Source: Paenibacillus sp. FSL R10-2734 (GTDB taxonomy: Bacteria > Bacillota > Bacilli > Paenibacillales > Paenibacillaceae). Taken from it: a stretch of DNA of 64,000 nt. Location: the NCBI RefSeq assembly GCF_037963865.1, contig NZ_CP150170.1, positions 1,922,001 to 1,986,000 on the forward strand, given 5' to 3'. Shown one piece after another: positions 1-9,273 of this stretch; within the stretch, counting starts at the first letter, position 1, and every line of letters starts with the position of its first letter. Under the pieces are notes generated by a model that saw only the letters and a list, made by a program, of their open reading frames with translations, was not told the origin of the DNA and ran no database searches. The position numbers and the translations under genes are program-made.

Positions 1-507
1 ATCGAAGTAGGGGCTCCATGGGATGGCGAAGTATTCAGTCAAGAAAAAGGGGCTATGTCCACGGCTGGTCCATGGTATGTAGGTCATTTGAAAGAAGCTA
101 ACCCTGACTTGGGATTGATTGCTCTGCCGATGCCTAAAGGTACAGTAGAAGCACAAAGCGCTTACTCTCACGGGTTGTCGATTCTGGATGGCAGCAAGCA
201 TAAGGAAGAAGCTATGCAAGTGATCAAGTATGCGCTGCGTGATGAAGCACAATTGAATGCGATTGAGGCGGTTGGATATTCACCGGCAGTATCTTCTCTG
301 CTTCCTAAATATTTGGAGAAGAATCCTGAATTGAAAGCAGTATTCGACAATATGGAAAAAGTGGGCATGCCGTTTGCTTACCCTGAACAAACCAAAGCGT
401 TTAATGCTGATCTGCTTAAAGGCGTAGAGGAAATCATCTTTAAGCAAGACGGATTGACGGTTGAACAATTGCTGAATGATCTCCAAAGCAAATACGGAGA
501 AAACTAG
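1..507 (+). CDS. Extracellular solute-binding protein (family 1), C-terminal part
   Basis: The reading frame is open from the first base, so only the last 168 residues of this gene are present. The stretch GAMSTAGPWYVGHL followed by a GLIALPMPKG segment is typical of the C-terminal half of family 1 sugar-binding proteins, where a conserved Trp-containing helix precedes the sentence of the ligand pocket. The protein would be the lipid-anchored receptor of a sugar ABC importer, acting outside the membrane. The signal peptide and lipobox lie upstream of the window. A strong terminator follows directly, so this gene ends its transcription unit. The substrate cannot be told from this fragment. Confidence 0.85.
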   Translation: MEVGAPWDGEVFSQEKGAMSTAGPWYVGHLKEANPDLGLIALPMPKGTVEAQSAYSHGLSILDGSKHKEEAMQVIKYALRDEAQLNAIEAVGYSPAVSSLLPKYLEKNPELKAVFDNMEKVGMPFAYPEQTKAFNADLLKGVEEIIFKQDGLTVEQLLNDLQSKYGEN

Positions 508-516
508 TTATTGAAC

Positions 517-555
517 GGTTGGACTTTGCTATAACCAAAGTCCAGCCATTTTTTT
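517..555 (+). terminator. Rho-independent terminator after the binding-protein gene
   Basis: The arms at 517-528 and 536-547 pair over 12 bp, with one G-U wobble and a 7-nt loop. A run of seven T follows. It separates the binding-protein gene from the SLH protein gene at 586. Confidence 0.9.
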
Positions 556-585
556 CACAATCATTTAAGGAGGTCAAAGGGAAAA

Positions 586-3500
586 ATGAAAAGGTCGCTT
601 AACAGTGTCATTTCAAAGATTGTACTCATGTGCTTGTTCATAACATCCATCGGTCCCGTGTACTCTATGCAGGCAGCACCCGCAGCACCTGCTCCTAAGA
701 TTAATGAAGGCGTGGTCAATGGCGAGTTTCCACTGAATTTAACACAAACGGGGGATATCGACTGGCTGCATTTTAAAGCGGATAACTTGAATCAGCTTCA
801 ACGAATTCAGAAGGCAGGTCCGAACTCGGTCACCTTCAGTGTATATGGGGATACGGCAACTGAGGGCAAATTAAACAGAGGCACCGATGCCGATTACATG
901 TCCTATACCTGGAGTAATGGTATGCCAGGATTTGAATATGGTTTAAACGACACGGGAACAGGTCTGTTTTATCCAAAGTCCAGTCGAGACAAAGGGAGCT
1001 ATAACAATGTTGGCTGGGATATTGAAGTAGCAGCGCAGCCGCAGGATTCCACCCTTGTATTTGGTCTTGGGTTGTGGCAAGCAGATATAGATCTTAACAT
1101 CTATACTGATGATGTACTTTCGGTAACCCGAAACGTCTACGGCGATTCTGTTTCTAAGAACTATAAGTATCAAGTCAACGTGCCTGCTAATGTGAAGCTG
1201 AAAATTGAAGGGCGTTTGACAAAGGTTGTAGCGAAGAACGGAAATACTTCATTTTCCGGATTGGCTTTAAGCAGTATGGCCCTTGCGGATAAATTGCCGC
1301 TGCAAAATGAATACAACAGAGTTAGCAATATGACGCAAGGTCTTTATACAAATGAGACGTGGCAGGTTCTGGTGAATACGCTGGCTGCTGCCAAGCTTGT
1401 ACTTGATCGAACAGAGGCAACCCAGCCGGAAGTTGACAGCGCTATCAATGCTTTGGTAGCAGCGCAGCTTGGTCTGGTGAAGAGAGAATCGAACATTGTA
1501 ATTGATTTTACGGATAATGCGTTCAAGGAGTATACTTTCGGTGCTAAAACCGATCAACAGGACAGATATCAAACCTTCACAGTGAAGGAAGCTGTTGATA
1601 TGAAGTATGTTCAAGTAAATGTCAAAAGATATAAAGAACCTGTGAGCGACTTGATTATCAAATTGTATGCAGCAAACAGTGAAGGGCTGCCGACTGGAGA
1701 TCCGCTAGTCCAAACGACAGTGGACAAAAACCGGATTGTGGACGGAGGACTCACTACTGCAGAGTTGAGCTACAGTCTCCTTAAGGATACGCAATATGCG
1801 CTCGTTCTGACTCAACAAGAGCGGGGCTCCGGGGAATATCGCTGGGTCATCATGTCCAAAAACTTTGAATCTCAAAAGGAGTCCTTTGGCAAATCGACAT
1901 CAGGTGTCTTTAAATCCGAAGCGAGCCTAGGCACAGGCATCATGAGAATTGTGAAAGAAGGCAACGTAGATCGGGCCCCACTGCAAGGCCTGATTGAAGA
2001 GCTTAAACAATATAACAGACAGCTTTACACGCTCCATAGCTGGTCTTCCTTAGAGATAGCATTGAGCGGCGCTTATGATCGCTTGAACGATGTGGATGTT
2101 AAACAGGAAGAGCTTGATAAGGCATTAAATCAGGTACAGACAGCCTTTAACGGCTTGGTACTGAGTACGAATCTGGATGTAATCGCGAAGCAGATGGAGA
2201 CGATTAGCCAAGCGACCCTGATTGGCTACACCAGCCAGTCGGCAGACGTTGTACATCAAGCGATCCAGGAAGCACAAGCTTTGAATACCAGCGCATCCGA
2301 GCAAGAACGGATCAAGGTCTATTCAAAGGTGCTGAATGCCTTGGATGGATTGCAATTGGAATTGAAATATCAGTATGAATTGAACCCTAAAATGACAGCT
2401 GGTTTTGGTTTTGAAGGTGACAAGAACGCCACGCTGGCTTTCCTCGACGGATCCTATCAGATCGGCGGAACCCGTCCTATGCAGAATGGGTTTGTGGCAA
2501 CGAAACAAATCGTTACGTTCGGTGCGACAAATACGTCGGGCATCAAATGGTATAACGCGGAAGGTTATCTGCCGGTATTTATAAATGAGTTTGCTAAAGA
2601 CAATATGGACTATAAAATTGAATCGTTTGGTAACAAACTTACGGTAGAGAGCAAAGACTATGTTATTAACTATTCCAGAATGACGGTTACTAATCATTCG
2701 GATGAGACTCGCCTGCTGCCGGTTGTATCTGCCAATCTGGTTCCGATGAATCAGGCTGCAAACGAAGTTTATACGATCAAACCTGGGGAAACTGTTATCA
2801 GAGAGTTTGCCATTGAAGGGGATAAGTATGAATATTTTGATGCGGGAAAAACGAGCTTTACATCTCTAACGAGGGAGCAAGTATCGAAACTGGGTACGTT
2901 TGACGGCAACTACAGTGAGATGAAATCATACTGGAATAACCGGCTGTCCACAGTAGTTGATATCGATCTGCCGAATAAAGAGTTGGTCAATGCTTTTAAA
3001 GCGGGCTACATTTACAACATGATCATTAAAGACGGCAATTATTTGCATGTGGGTGAGAATGGTTATGCGAGACTTTATTCTCACGATACCATCGGAATTG
3101 TTGTTCAATTGATTCAGAGCGGTGACTTTGCACACGCAAGAGAGTATCTGGAAAGCATACCTCTTACCGGCGGAATTAACATCGAGACCGGTCAAGTGGA
3201 CCCGAACCTGTTCTGGGATGCCAACTGGAAGCTTCCGTGGACGTATGCTGTATATTTGAGCAAAACCGGCGATACATCCTTATTTGATGAAATAATGAAA
3301 GCGGATGACGGATCAGTGGGTACCGTTTTCGATAAGCGGGTAAAATTCGGAGCAAGAAGCATTGAAAGCGACCGTGCTGGAGATGGCCGAATTATGAAGG
3401 AAACGAAAGCTATTGATTCATTGGGCTATTGGACGATTGACAATTATTCGGCACTGACAGGGTTAGCGTCTTATGAATATATTGCGCGTGAGCTGTATAA

Positions 3501-5454
3501 GGTGAAAGGAGAGGCAAGCTATCTAGCAGAGGCGGAGTGGGCTAACGCTCAATACGAGGATTTGCTCGCTGCTTTCACGGATAAATTGCAAAAAACAATC
3601 ACTGACAAAGCACTAAACTATATTCCTGCATCTGTTGTGCAAAGTAATGACGAGAACCGGATGAAGGACTCCCGGGATGCTAACTGGGCTTCCATGTTCC
3701 TGTTCGGAAGATGGCTGTGGGATGGATATTTGTATGGTGCGAACCAGCCAGAGGACAATATCAACCTGACGATGCTAGATGACACTTATACCTATGGTAT
3801 CGAAAGACGTGTCAACGAAGGGACAACCGATTCTCCATATAACTTTGGCGGTTATCCTCATGGCTTCTACTCCAGTGCATATAATGCTGGCTACGGAAGT
3901 TCGGCGCTTCGCGGTGAGAAATACAGAGACATGGGGATTAAAGCCTACGAGTTTATGATTGAAAATTCCATGAGTGGACCTTTCAGTTGGTGGGAAGGAG
4001 TTGCTTACCCAGCTGTAGAATCCAGTCCTTGGACGGCAGTCAATGATGAGCTTGGTATTCGTAATACACCGGGTGGGGGAGGATCTGCTCAGCATATGTG
4101 GGGGCAGGCCGTCAACTCGAAGGTATTAGTGGATTCGTTGATTACTGAGCGAATCTATGATCAGAACACGAAATACGAAATTATTGTGGGACGCGGTATT
4201 CCTAAAGAGTGGGTTGCGGATGCTGATAAGAACAACAATGTGATCGCGAATGTGCAGAACTATCCTGCATTCCAAGGCGGAAGAGTAGGATACAATGTAG
4301 TTAGAAAAGCAAACCAGCTTGTGTTTACATTTACGACCCGTCTGGAGCAAGCTAAGGCAGATACGAGCAACGCACAAATCAGCGTTCAATTACCTAGTAT
4401 GGTTAACAACATTCTGGAGTCTTCTGGGGGTGTTGTTGATAACGCCAAAGGTATCGTTACCGTTCCGCTCAGTACAAAAACGTTGGCCATTACTTTGAGT
4501 GATCTACCTAAGCCAACAGATGTTGAGCTTGATAGGGAGGATCTAGCCATTGGATTTGCTGCCGGCGACTCCAGTGAATCGGTAACTCAGAATGTGGTGT
4601 TGCCAACGGAAGGAAAGCGCGGTAGCTTAATCACTTGGTCTTCAAGCGACACGAATATGATTTCAAATACCGGTAAGGTGAAACGTCCGACCGTTTCTAC
4701 TCCAGTGACGTTGACAGCATCTTTGGAAAAAGACGGCGTTCAGGTACAGAAGACGTTTGTCTTAACGGTTATCAAGGAAAATGAAGATTCGGGTAATAAC
4801 GGAAACAACGGTAACAACGGAAATAATAGTAATAATGGCAACACGGGAAACAACGGAAACAATAATAATAATGGCAATAACGGTAACACAGGTAACACGG
4901 GAGACAACGGAAGTTCGGTTACCCCGCCGAAGTTTACAGACATCTCCAATCACTGGGCACTCGATGCTATTGTTACCGCAGTAGAACGTGGAATTATCAA
5001 GGGATATGAAGATGGAACATTCCGTCCGAATGTAGTGGTGAATCGCAGTGAGTTGATGGTTATGCTTGTCCGTGCGTTAAATCTCCCGCAGGCGGATACA
5101 GCTATCCCATTTGAAGATGCATCCAACATTCCAGGATGGGCGAAATCTTACATCTCCAGTGCAGTTAAATCCGGACTTATTAAAGGATATGAGGATAATT
5201 CTTTCCGTCCTGAAGGTAAAGTAACCCGGATTGAATTTGTAGCGATGGTTGCACGGGCACTTGGTTTGAAGAGCGATACGAAGGCATCTCTACCTTTTGC
5301 CGATGCCGATAAAATTCCTGCTTGGGGAAAAGAATACGCTGCAGCAGCATATGAGGCAGGTCTGATCCAAGGCAAAGGCAATGATCGGTTTGCTCCGAAT
5401 GATCCGGTGACGAGAGCCGAAGCGGTGACTCTGCTTTTGAGAATGGCTAAATAA
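586..5454 (+). CDS. SLH-anchored multidomain protein with six-hairpin glycosidase-like core
   Basis: A 1622-residue secreted protein. The start has a strong AAGGAGG site at 567-573. Residues 1-31 form a signal peptide ending at Met-Gln-Ala-Ala. A beta-rich N-terminal part (about 36-230) is followed by three-helix FIVAR-like segments (about 237-303 and 469-590). A long core (about 600-1290) has aromatic-rich helices like alpha/alpha-toroid glycosidases, for example the DANWKLPWTYA and SPWTAVNDELG stretches. Then come a bacterial Ig-like domain (about 1307-1395), an Asn/Gly-rich linker (about 1403-1440) and three SLH repeats (about 1445-1622) that bind pyruvylated secondary cell-wall polymer. 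The protein probably acts on a polysaccharide at the cell surface. I cannot assign a GH family or catalytic residues; the enzymatic role is inference. Confidence 0.8.
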   Translation: MKRSLNSVISKIVLMCLFITSIGPVYSMQAAPAAPAPKINEGVVNGEFPLNLTQTGDIDWLHFKADNLNQLQRIQKAGPNSVTFSVYGDTATEGKLNRGTDADYMSYTWSNGMPGFEYGLNDTGTGLFYPKSSRDKGSYNNVGWDIEVAAQPQDSTLVFGLGLWQADIDLNIYTDDVLSVTRNVYGDSVSKNYKYQVNVPANVKLKIEGRLTKVVAKNGNTSFSGLALSSMALADKLPLQNEYNRVSNMTQGLYTNETWQVLVNTLAAAKLVLDRTEATQPEVDSAINALVAAQLGLVKRESNIVIDFTDNAFKEYTFGAKTDQQDRYQTFTVKEAVDMKYVQVNVKRYKEPVSDLIIKLYAANSEGLPTGDPLVQTTVDKNRIVDGGLTTAELSYSLLKDTQYALVLTQQERGSGEYRWVIMSKNFESQKESFGKSTSGVFKSEASLGTGIMRIVKEGNVDRAPLQGLIEELKQYNRQLYTLHSWSSLEIALSGAYDRLNDVDVKQEELDKALNQVQTAFNGLVLSTNLDVIAKQMETISQATLIGYTSQSADVVHQAIQEAQALNTSASEQERIKVYSKVLNALDGLQLELKYQYELNPKMTAGFGFEGDKNATLAFLDGSYQIGGTRPMQNGFVATKQIVTFGATNTSGIKWYNAEGYLPVFINEFAKDNMDYKIESFGNKLTVESKDYVINYSRMTVTNHSDETRLLPVVSANLVPMNQAANEVYTIKPGETVIREFAIEGDKYEYFDAGKTSFTSLTREQVSKLGTFDGNYSEMKSYWNNRLSTVVDIDLPNKELVNAFKAGYIYNMIIKDGNYLHVGENGYARLYSHDTIGIVVQLIQSGDFAHAREYLESIPLTGGINIETGQVDPNLFWDANWKLPWTYAVYLSKTGDTSLFDEIMKADDGSVGTVFDKRVKFGARSIESDRAGDGRIMKETKAIDSLGYWTIDNYSALTGLASYEYIARELYKVKGEASYLAEAEWANAQYEDLLAAFTDKLQKTITDKALNYIPASVVQSNDENRMKDSRDANWASMFLFGRWLWDGYLYGANQPEDNINLTMLDDTYTYGIERRVNEGTTDSPYNFGGYPHGFYSSAYNAGYGSSALRGEKYRDMGIKAYEFMIENSMSGPFSWWEGVAYPAVESSPWTAVNDELGIRNTPGGGGSAQHMWGQAVNSKVLVDSLITERIYDQNTKYEIIVGRGIPKEWVADADKNNNVIANVQNYPAFQGGRVGYNVVRKANQLVFTFTTRLEQAKADTSNAQISVQLPSMVNNILESSGGVVDNAKGIVTVPLSTKTLAITLSDLPKPTDVELDREDLAIGFAAGDSSESVTQNVVLPTEGKRGSLITWSSSDTNMISNTGKVKRPTVSTPVTLTASLEKDGVQVQKTFVLTVIKENEDSGNNGNNGNNGNNSNNGNTGNNGNNNNNGNNGNTGNTGDNGSSVTPPKFTDISNHWALDAIVTAVERGIIKGYEDGTFRPNVVVNRSELMVMLVRALNLPQADTAIPFEDASNIPGWAKSYISSAVKSGLIKGYEDNSFRPEGKVTRIEFVAMVARALGLKSDTKASLPFADADKIPAWGKEYAAAAYEAGLIQGKGNDRFAPNDPVTRAEAVTLLLRMAK

Positions 5455-5489
5455 GGACAGATAGTATTTTTGGATTCGCTTATTAAGAC

Positions 5490-5529
5490 AGAGGTTTTGC
5501 GCATAATACGCAAGACCTCTTTTTTTTTT
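5490..5529 (+). terminator. Rho-independent terminator of the SLH protein gene
   Basis: A perfect 12-bp stem (5490-5501 with 5509-5520) and a 7-nt loop are followed by nine T. It lies 35 nt after the stop codon. Confidence 0.95.
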
Positions 5530-5583
5530 GTGCCATTATACAGAGGAGGGAGGTGCCGGATTATACGAAGTACCCATTCCATT

Positions 5584-5611
5584 TTGGTATGTCAGGACAA
5601 TCTGCTATACT
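5584..5611 (+). promoter_or_regulatory. Likely sigma-A promoter of the aldo/keto reductase gene
   Basis: TTGGTA (5584-5589) and TATACT (5606-5611) are separated by 16 bp. The -10 ends 83 nt before the start codon at 5695. No operator is evident. Confidence 0.55.
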
Positions 5612-5694
5612 TTCTGTGTCAGCGCTTGCTTCTGAATAGTGGAATTAGGTTAAGTAAGATTAACGAAATAACAATTAGCTTGGAGGGTTAAGCA

Positions 5695-6531
5695 ATGAGT
5701 GAATTGAACGCACCGTTCTCAGGTGGACCAACTTTAAATGACGGAGTGACCATACCTTGGCTAGGCCTCGGTGTGTGGCAGTCTAAGGACGGCGAAGAGG
5801 TTATTCATGCGGTCAAAACCGCAGTGGAAGTTGGATATCGCAGTATTGATACGGCTGCCGCTTACAATAACGAAGAAGGCGTTGGGCAAGCTATTCGTGA
5901 GTGTGGAGTGGCACGTGATGAGCTGTTTATTACAACTAAAGTATGGAATGCTGATCAAGGCTACGAGTCGACACTGAAAGCGTTCGAGGTTAGCCGGCGC
6001 AAGCTGGGACTAGATTATATAGATTTGTATCTCATTCACTGGCCGGTGGTAGGTAAGTACAAGGAGACATGGAAAGCTTTGATTCATCTGCAAAAAGAGG
6101 GTCTCGTCAAATCCATCGGTGTAAGTAATTTTCAGATTCATCATCTGAAGGACATCATCGAGGACACCGGAGTAGTGCCAGTGGTGAATCAGGTGGAATT
6201 CCATCCGTTGTTGACTCAGCGTGAGCTACTGAAGTATGCCAATGAGCAAGGCATCCAGCTTGAGGCTTGGAGTCCGCTAATGCAAGGGAATCTTGATCTA
6301 CCCCTCCTCAAAGAGCTGTCAGAGAAGTATGGTAAGACTCCTGCTCAAATTGTACTTCGCTGGGATTTGCAGCAAGGCGTCATTACGATTCCAAAATCGG
6401 TACATGCGGATCGAATCAAAGAGAATGCGGGTTTCTTTGATTTTACACTTAGCGATGAAGACGTTAAGGCCATCGAAGATTTGAACAAAGACCATCGATT
6501 TGGTCCAGACCCAGACAACTTCAACTTTTAA
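5695..6531 (+). CDS. Aldo/keto reductase
   Basis: A 278-residue NADPH-dependent cytosolic oxidoreductase of the AKR5-like group common in Bacilli. The family reduces aldehydes and ketones such as methylglyoxal or 2,5-diketogluconate. The catalytic tetrad is complete: Asp52 and Tyr57 (in DTAAAYNNE), Lys82 (TTKVWN) and His115 (YLIHWP). The cofactor-binding IPKS stretch lies near the C-terminus. The length is normal and the protein seems intact. GGAGGG at 5682-5687 sets the ATG. The gene has its own promoter and converges on asnB. The physiological substrate cannot be read from sequence. Confidence 0.93.
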   Translation: MSELNAPFSGGPTLNDGVTIPWLGLGVWQSKDGEEVIHAVKTAVEVGYRSIDTAAAYNNEEGVGQAIRECGVARDELFITTKVWNADQGYESTLKAFEVSRRKLGLDYIDLYLIHWPVVGKYKETWKALIHLQKEGLVKSIGVSNFQIHHLKDIIEDTGVVPVVNQVEFHPLLTQRELLKYANEQGIQLEAWSPLMQGNLDLPLLKELSEKYGKTPAQIVLRWDLQQGVITIPKSVHADRIKENAGFFDFTLSDEDVKAIEDLNKDHRFGPDPDNFNF

Positions 6532-6550
6532 ATCATTGTGAATACAAGCC

Positions 6551-6588
6551 AAACAGCAAGTCGCCGGATGAACGGTGACTTGCTGTTT
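6551..6588. terminator. Hairpin between converging genes
   Basis: A 15-bp stem (6551-6565 with 6574-6588, one wobble) lies between the stop codons of the aldo/keto reductase and asnB genes. There is no long T-run on either strand, so termination is likely but less certain than at other sites. Confidence 0.55.
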
Positions 6589-6619
6589 GCATTTAGAGTA
6601 TCTTAATAGTTCGTTACAT

Positions 6620-8464
6620 TTAACTAATGGAGACATTATATTGTCGCAGCCAGAGATCCACTTGGGCCAGATAAGCAAAAAGCTGAGGGCCAGACATAAG
6701 TTGACCGAACCAAGGCAGATTAGTAGAGGATTCTGGGGAAGCGGCGATCTCACGGATTTTGGCAGCATTAATTAAAGGAAGGATAGGCGAGGTAGAGTCA
6801 TCTAGAATGTTCAATACTTGCGTTCGGACCGCGTTTAAATAGGCTGGATTGTGGGTTTTGGGGTAGGGGCTTTTTTTGCGATATAGCACATCGTCTGGAA
6901 GGATACCCTCAAGCGATTTTCGTAAAATCCCTTTTTCACGACCGCCCAAGTTTTTGATTTCCCAAGGAATATTAAATACATATTGAACAAGCCGATGATC
7001 ACAATAAGGAACACGTACCTCAAGTCCAGCACCCATACTCATTCGGTCTTTACGGTCGAGCAGAGTTGGCATGAAGCGGGTAATATTCAGATAGGACATT
7101 ACGCGCATTTGTGCTTGTTTACCTGTTTCCCCATCCAATTTAGGGACTTCTGCTACCGCATCGCTGTATCTATCGCCCAAATATTCCAGTGGCCGAATCC
7201 ATTCATTAACTTCAGGGGATAATAGACTTGCACGCATTTTAGGAGCAACGGACCAAGGGAAAGTGCCTGAGGAGAGCATCTCCTCTCGATGGAACCAAGG
7301 ATATCCGCCAAAGATCTCATCGGCAGCTTCGCCGGAAATGGCTACAGTAGCATTCTTTTTAATCTCGCGGCAAAATAAATACAAGGAAGAGTCCACATCG
7401 GTCATCCCAGGTAGATCTCGTGTGTACAGCGCATTATCAAGTGCTTCTACAAGCTCCGGTGTATCAAATGAGATATAGTGATGGTTCGTATTCAGTTCAT
7501 CGACCATTCGCTTAATCCACGGTCCATCTGCCCCAGGCTGAAAAGTATGACTCTTGAAATGCTTGTCGTTATCGACATAATCGACGGAATACGTATCCAC
7601 ACGTCCCTGACCGTTTCGGTTGTAGAAATCCACTGCAAGTGCAGTTAGCGCGCTGGAGTCCAGCCCACCTGATAAAAGAGAGCAAACAGGAACATCTGAG
7701 ACTAGTTGGCGTTCGAGCGTATCCTGCAGCAGTTCGCGTACCTTAGTGGCTGTCTCTGCTTCATTGTCAGTATGTTTTTCACTTTCGAGCTTCCAATAAG
7801 CGTAACTACGCAGACCTTCGCGACTATAGATCATGGCGTGCCCTGGACGAAGCTCCTGCATATCCTTATAAACACCGTGTCCTGGTGTACGGGCTGGACC
7901 GATAATAAAGATTTCCGCTAGTCCTTCGGGCCCTACTACTGGCTGTACCTTGGGGTGCTGCAGCAGCGCCTTAGGTTCTGAGCCGAAGACTAAGACATCA
8001 TCCACCTTACTATAGAACAGAGGCTTCACACCTAGGCGGTCGCGTGCAAAAAAGACCTGATCCCGAAGACCGTCCCATACTGCAAAAGCAAAGATCCCAT
8101 TGAGCTTCTCTGCACAATCCGGTCCCCATTCGATATAGGCATGCAGCAGAACCTCGGTGTCACATTGGGTGCGGAATTGATGACCCCGCTGCTTAAGTTC
8201 TTGTTTGAGCTCGGGTGCGTTATATAATTCGCCGTTGTACACAATCGCATATACCTGTTCCTCGTGGCGGGTGATCATAGGCTGTGCGCCGTTCTCTGGA
8301 TCGATAACGCTAAGTCTGCGGTGACCGAAAGCGCAGGGGCCTGAAATCCAAGTTCCAGCTGCATCGGGTCCGCGGTTTGCTAAAGTTTCAGTCATTTTGA
8401 CCAGCAACTGTGAGTGCTGAGTTAGATCTCCGCGCCACTGGATAAATCCGGTTATTCCGCACAT
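6620..8464 (-). CDS. asnB: Asparagine synthase (glutamine-hydrolysing)
   Basis: A 614-residue class B asparagine synthetase that makes asparagine from aspartate, glutamine and ATP in the cytosol. The N-terminal glutaminase domain starts MCGITGFI, with Cys2 as the nucleophile once Met1 is removed; the GELYN stretch is also present. The C-terminal synthetase domain carries the ATP pyrophosphatase loop SGGLDSSALTAL and the later SGEAADEIFGGYPW motif. On the minus strand AGAGAGGATG precedes the ATG. The length matches Bacillus AsnB/AsnO proteins, and I cannot say which paralogue this is. It is transcribed away from the small gene at 8610. Confidence 0.95.
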   Translation of the reverse strand: MCGITGFIQWRGDLTQHSQLLVKMTETLANRGPDAAGTWISGPCAFGHRRLSVIDPENGAQPMITRHEEQVYAIVYNGELYNAPELKQELKQRGHQFRTQCDTEVLLHAYIEWGPDCAEKLNGIFAFAVWDGLRDQVFFARDRLGVKPLFYSKVDDVLVFGSEPKALLQHPKVQPVVGPEGLAEIFIIGPARTPGHGVYKDMQELRPGHAMIYSREGLRSYAYWKLESEKHTDNEAETATKVRELLQDTLERQLVSDVPVCSLLSGGLDSSALTALAVDFYNRNGQGRVDTYSVDYVDNDKHFKSHTFQPGADGPWIKRMVDELNTNHHYISFDTPELVEALDNALYTRDLPGMTDVDSSLYLFCREIKKNATVAISGEAADEIFGGYPWFHREEMLSSGTFPWSVAPKMRASLLSPEVNEWIRPLEYLGDRYSDAVAEVPKLDGETGKQAQMRVMSYLNITRFMPTLLDRKDRMSMGAGLEVRVPYCDHRLVQYVFNIPWEIKNLGGREKGILRKSLEGILPDDVLYRKKSPYPKTHNPAYLNAVRTQVLNILDDSTSPILPLINAAKIREIAASPESSTNLPWFGQLMSGPQLFAYLAQVDLWLRQYNVSIS

Positions 8465-8494
8465 GATGGTTCATCCTCTCTTTTTGTGCGATTG

Positions 8495-8522
8495 TTGTCC
8501 TTACTTTTTTGCCAAGTAATAC
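8495..8522 (+). promoter_or_regulatory. Candidate promoter of the 119-residue protein gene
   Basis: TTGTCC (8495-8500) and TAATAC (8517-8522) are 16 bp apart in the asnB divergent region. A small palindrome ATGCC-GAAGGAA-GGCAT (8529-8545) follows. The match to consensus is moderate. Confidence 0.35.
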
Positions 8523-8609
8523 AGATATATGCCGAAGGAAGGCATAAAATGTATGTCCTTATCCGAACACTAGGGGAGAGAGGAATTTGCCAGGAGGGAA
8601 GGATGACAG

Positions 8610-8969
8610 TTGTATTATATTAAAGATGCCAAAATTCGTAGAATGATGGAGTTTGACGGTGCACCTTGTGCAGAAGTAGGTGTGTTGCCAGGTGCTGTTA
8701 GTGATCCTGCGCTTTTGGTGTACATCGTGGAGGATCAGCGCGAGGAAGGATATGAGATTGTCCGTATCCTTACTAATGACGCTGATACTTCTACCGATTG
8801 GTTTGATAACAATATGCATGAGGCGTTTAAAGATGTGACTTCGAGTGCGTTTACAGGCAGTATGATTATGACGCCTGAGGATGAACGTTCCAAGTTTCAG
8901 AGAGAGTTAATGACCTTTGGAGATTTAAAAAGGCAGCTGGAGCAGCATTTTCGGAATTTGGAGTCGTAA
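8610..8969 (+). CDS. Conserved-looking small protein of unknown function
   Basis: A 119-residue soluble, acidic protein with no signal peptide or membrane segment. The start is a TTG preceded by GGAGGG (8593-8598) and GGAAGG (8597-8602). The only nearby ATG, at 8603, reads just six codons before a stop. The sequence begins YYIKDAKIRRMMEF. It has mixed alpha/beta character and ends in a charged helix (RSKFQRELMTFGDLKRQLEQHF). I do not recognise the family. A long hairpin follows it, and the tRNA-Arg gene lies downstream with its own promoter. It looks like a real gene from its ribosome binding site and codon use. Confidence 0.65.
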   Translation: MYYIKDAKIRRMMEFDGAPCAEVGVLPGAVSDPALLVYIVEDQREEGYEIVRILTNDADTSTDWFDNNMHEAFKDVTSSAFTGSMIMTPEDERSKFQRELMTFGDLKRQLEQHFRNLES

Positions 8970-9013
8970 CTTGTACTGTGGTTAATGCTGCTTTCATTCT
9001 GCAGCTAAAAGCA

Positions 9014-9070
9014 GCAACGAGGGCATTCTTACGCCACTTCATTGGCCTAAGGATGTCCTCGTTGTTATTT
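9014..9070 (+). terminator. Long hairpin, probable terminator
   Basis: Arms 9016-9031 and 9048-9063 pair over 16 bp with wobbles, and an inner GCCA/TGGC pairing closes the loop. The tail GTTATTT is only moderately T-rich. It ends the transcript of the 119-residue protein gene. Confidence 0.6.
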
Positions 9071-9096
9071 GAAATGAATTTTCAGAATGTTTGCTC

Positions 9097-9124
9097 TTGA
9101 AAAATCTGCTGAATACGGTATAAT
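9097..9124 (+). promoter_or_regulatory. Promoter of tRNA-Arg
   Basis: TTGAAA (9097-9102), a 16-bp spacer and a perfect TATAAT (9119-9124). The expected transcript start is near 9131, about 33 nt before the mature tRNA. Confidence 0.8.
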
Positions 9125-9163
9125 AGAATTCGTTGCCTTATTACATATCTTTAATTCTAACAT

Positions 9164-9237
9164 GTCCCGGTAGCTCAGCTGGATAGAGCATACGCCTTCT
9201 AAGCGTACGGTCAGGGGTTCGAATCCCTTCCGGGACG
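9164..9237 (+). tRNA. tRNA-Arg (anticodon UCU)
   Basis: A 74-nt cloverleaf. The acceptor GTCCCGG pairs with CCGGGAC, and the discriminator is G. The D-stem is GCTC/GAGC, the anticodon stem TACGC/GCGTA encloses loop CTTCTAA (anticodon TCT), and the T-stem AGGGG/CCCTT holds a TTCGAAT loop. CCA is not encoded. It reads AGA and AGG codons. A second copy on the opposite strand at 60752-60825 differs in the anticodon stem by a compensating pair. Confidence 0.97.
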
Positions 9238-9243
9238 TCAAGT

Positions 9244-9273
9244 AACAGCCTTCCTTCGGGAAGGCTGTTTTTG
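9244..9273 (+). terminator. Rho-independent terminator of tRNA-Arg
   Basis: The stem AACAGCCTTCC/GGAAGGCTGTT with a short TTCG-type loop is followed by TTT. It lies 6 nt after the tRNA. The same hairpin opens the second repeat unit at 9374 and the repeat units at 60339-60743. Confidence 0.9.

Noticed and set aside
4740..4984. Small frames over the Asn/Gly linker of the SLH protein
   Set aside because: They are low-complexity shadows of the linker codons.
5470..5691. 73-codon plus-strand frame after the SLH gene
   Set aside because: It reads through the terminator hairpin and the promoter of the next gene.
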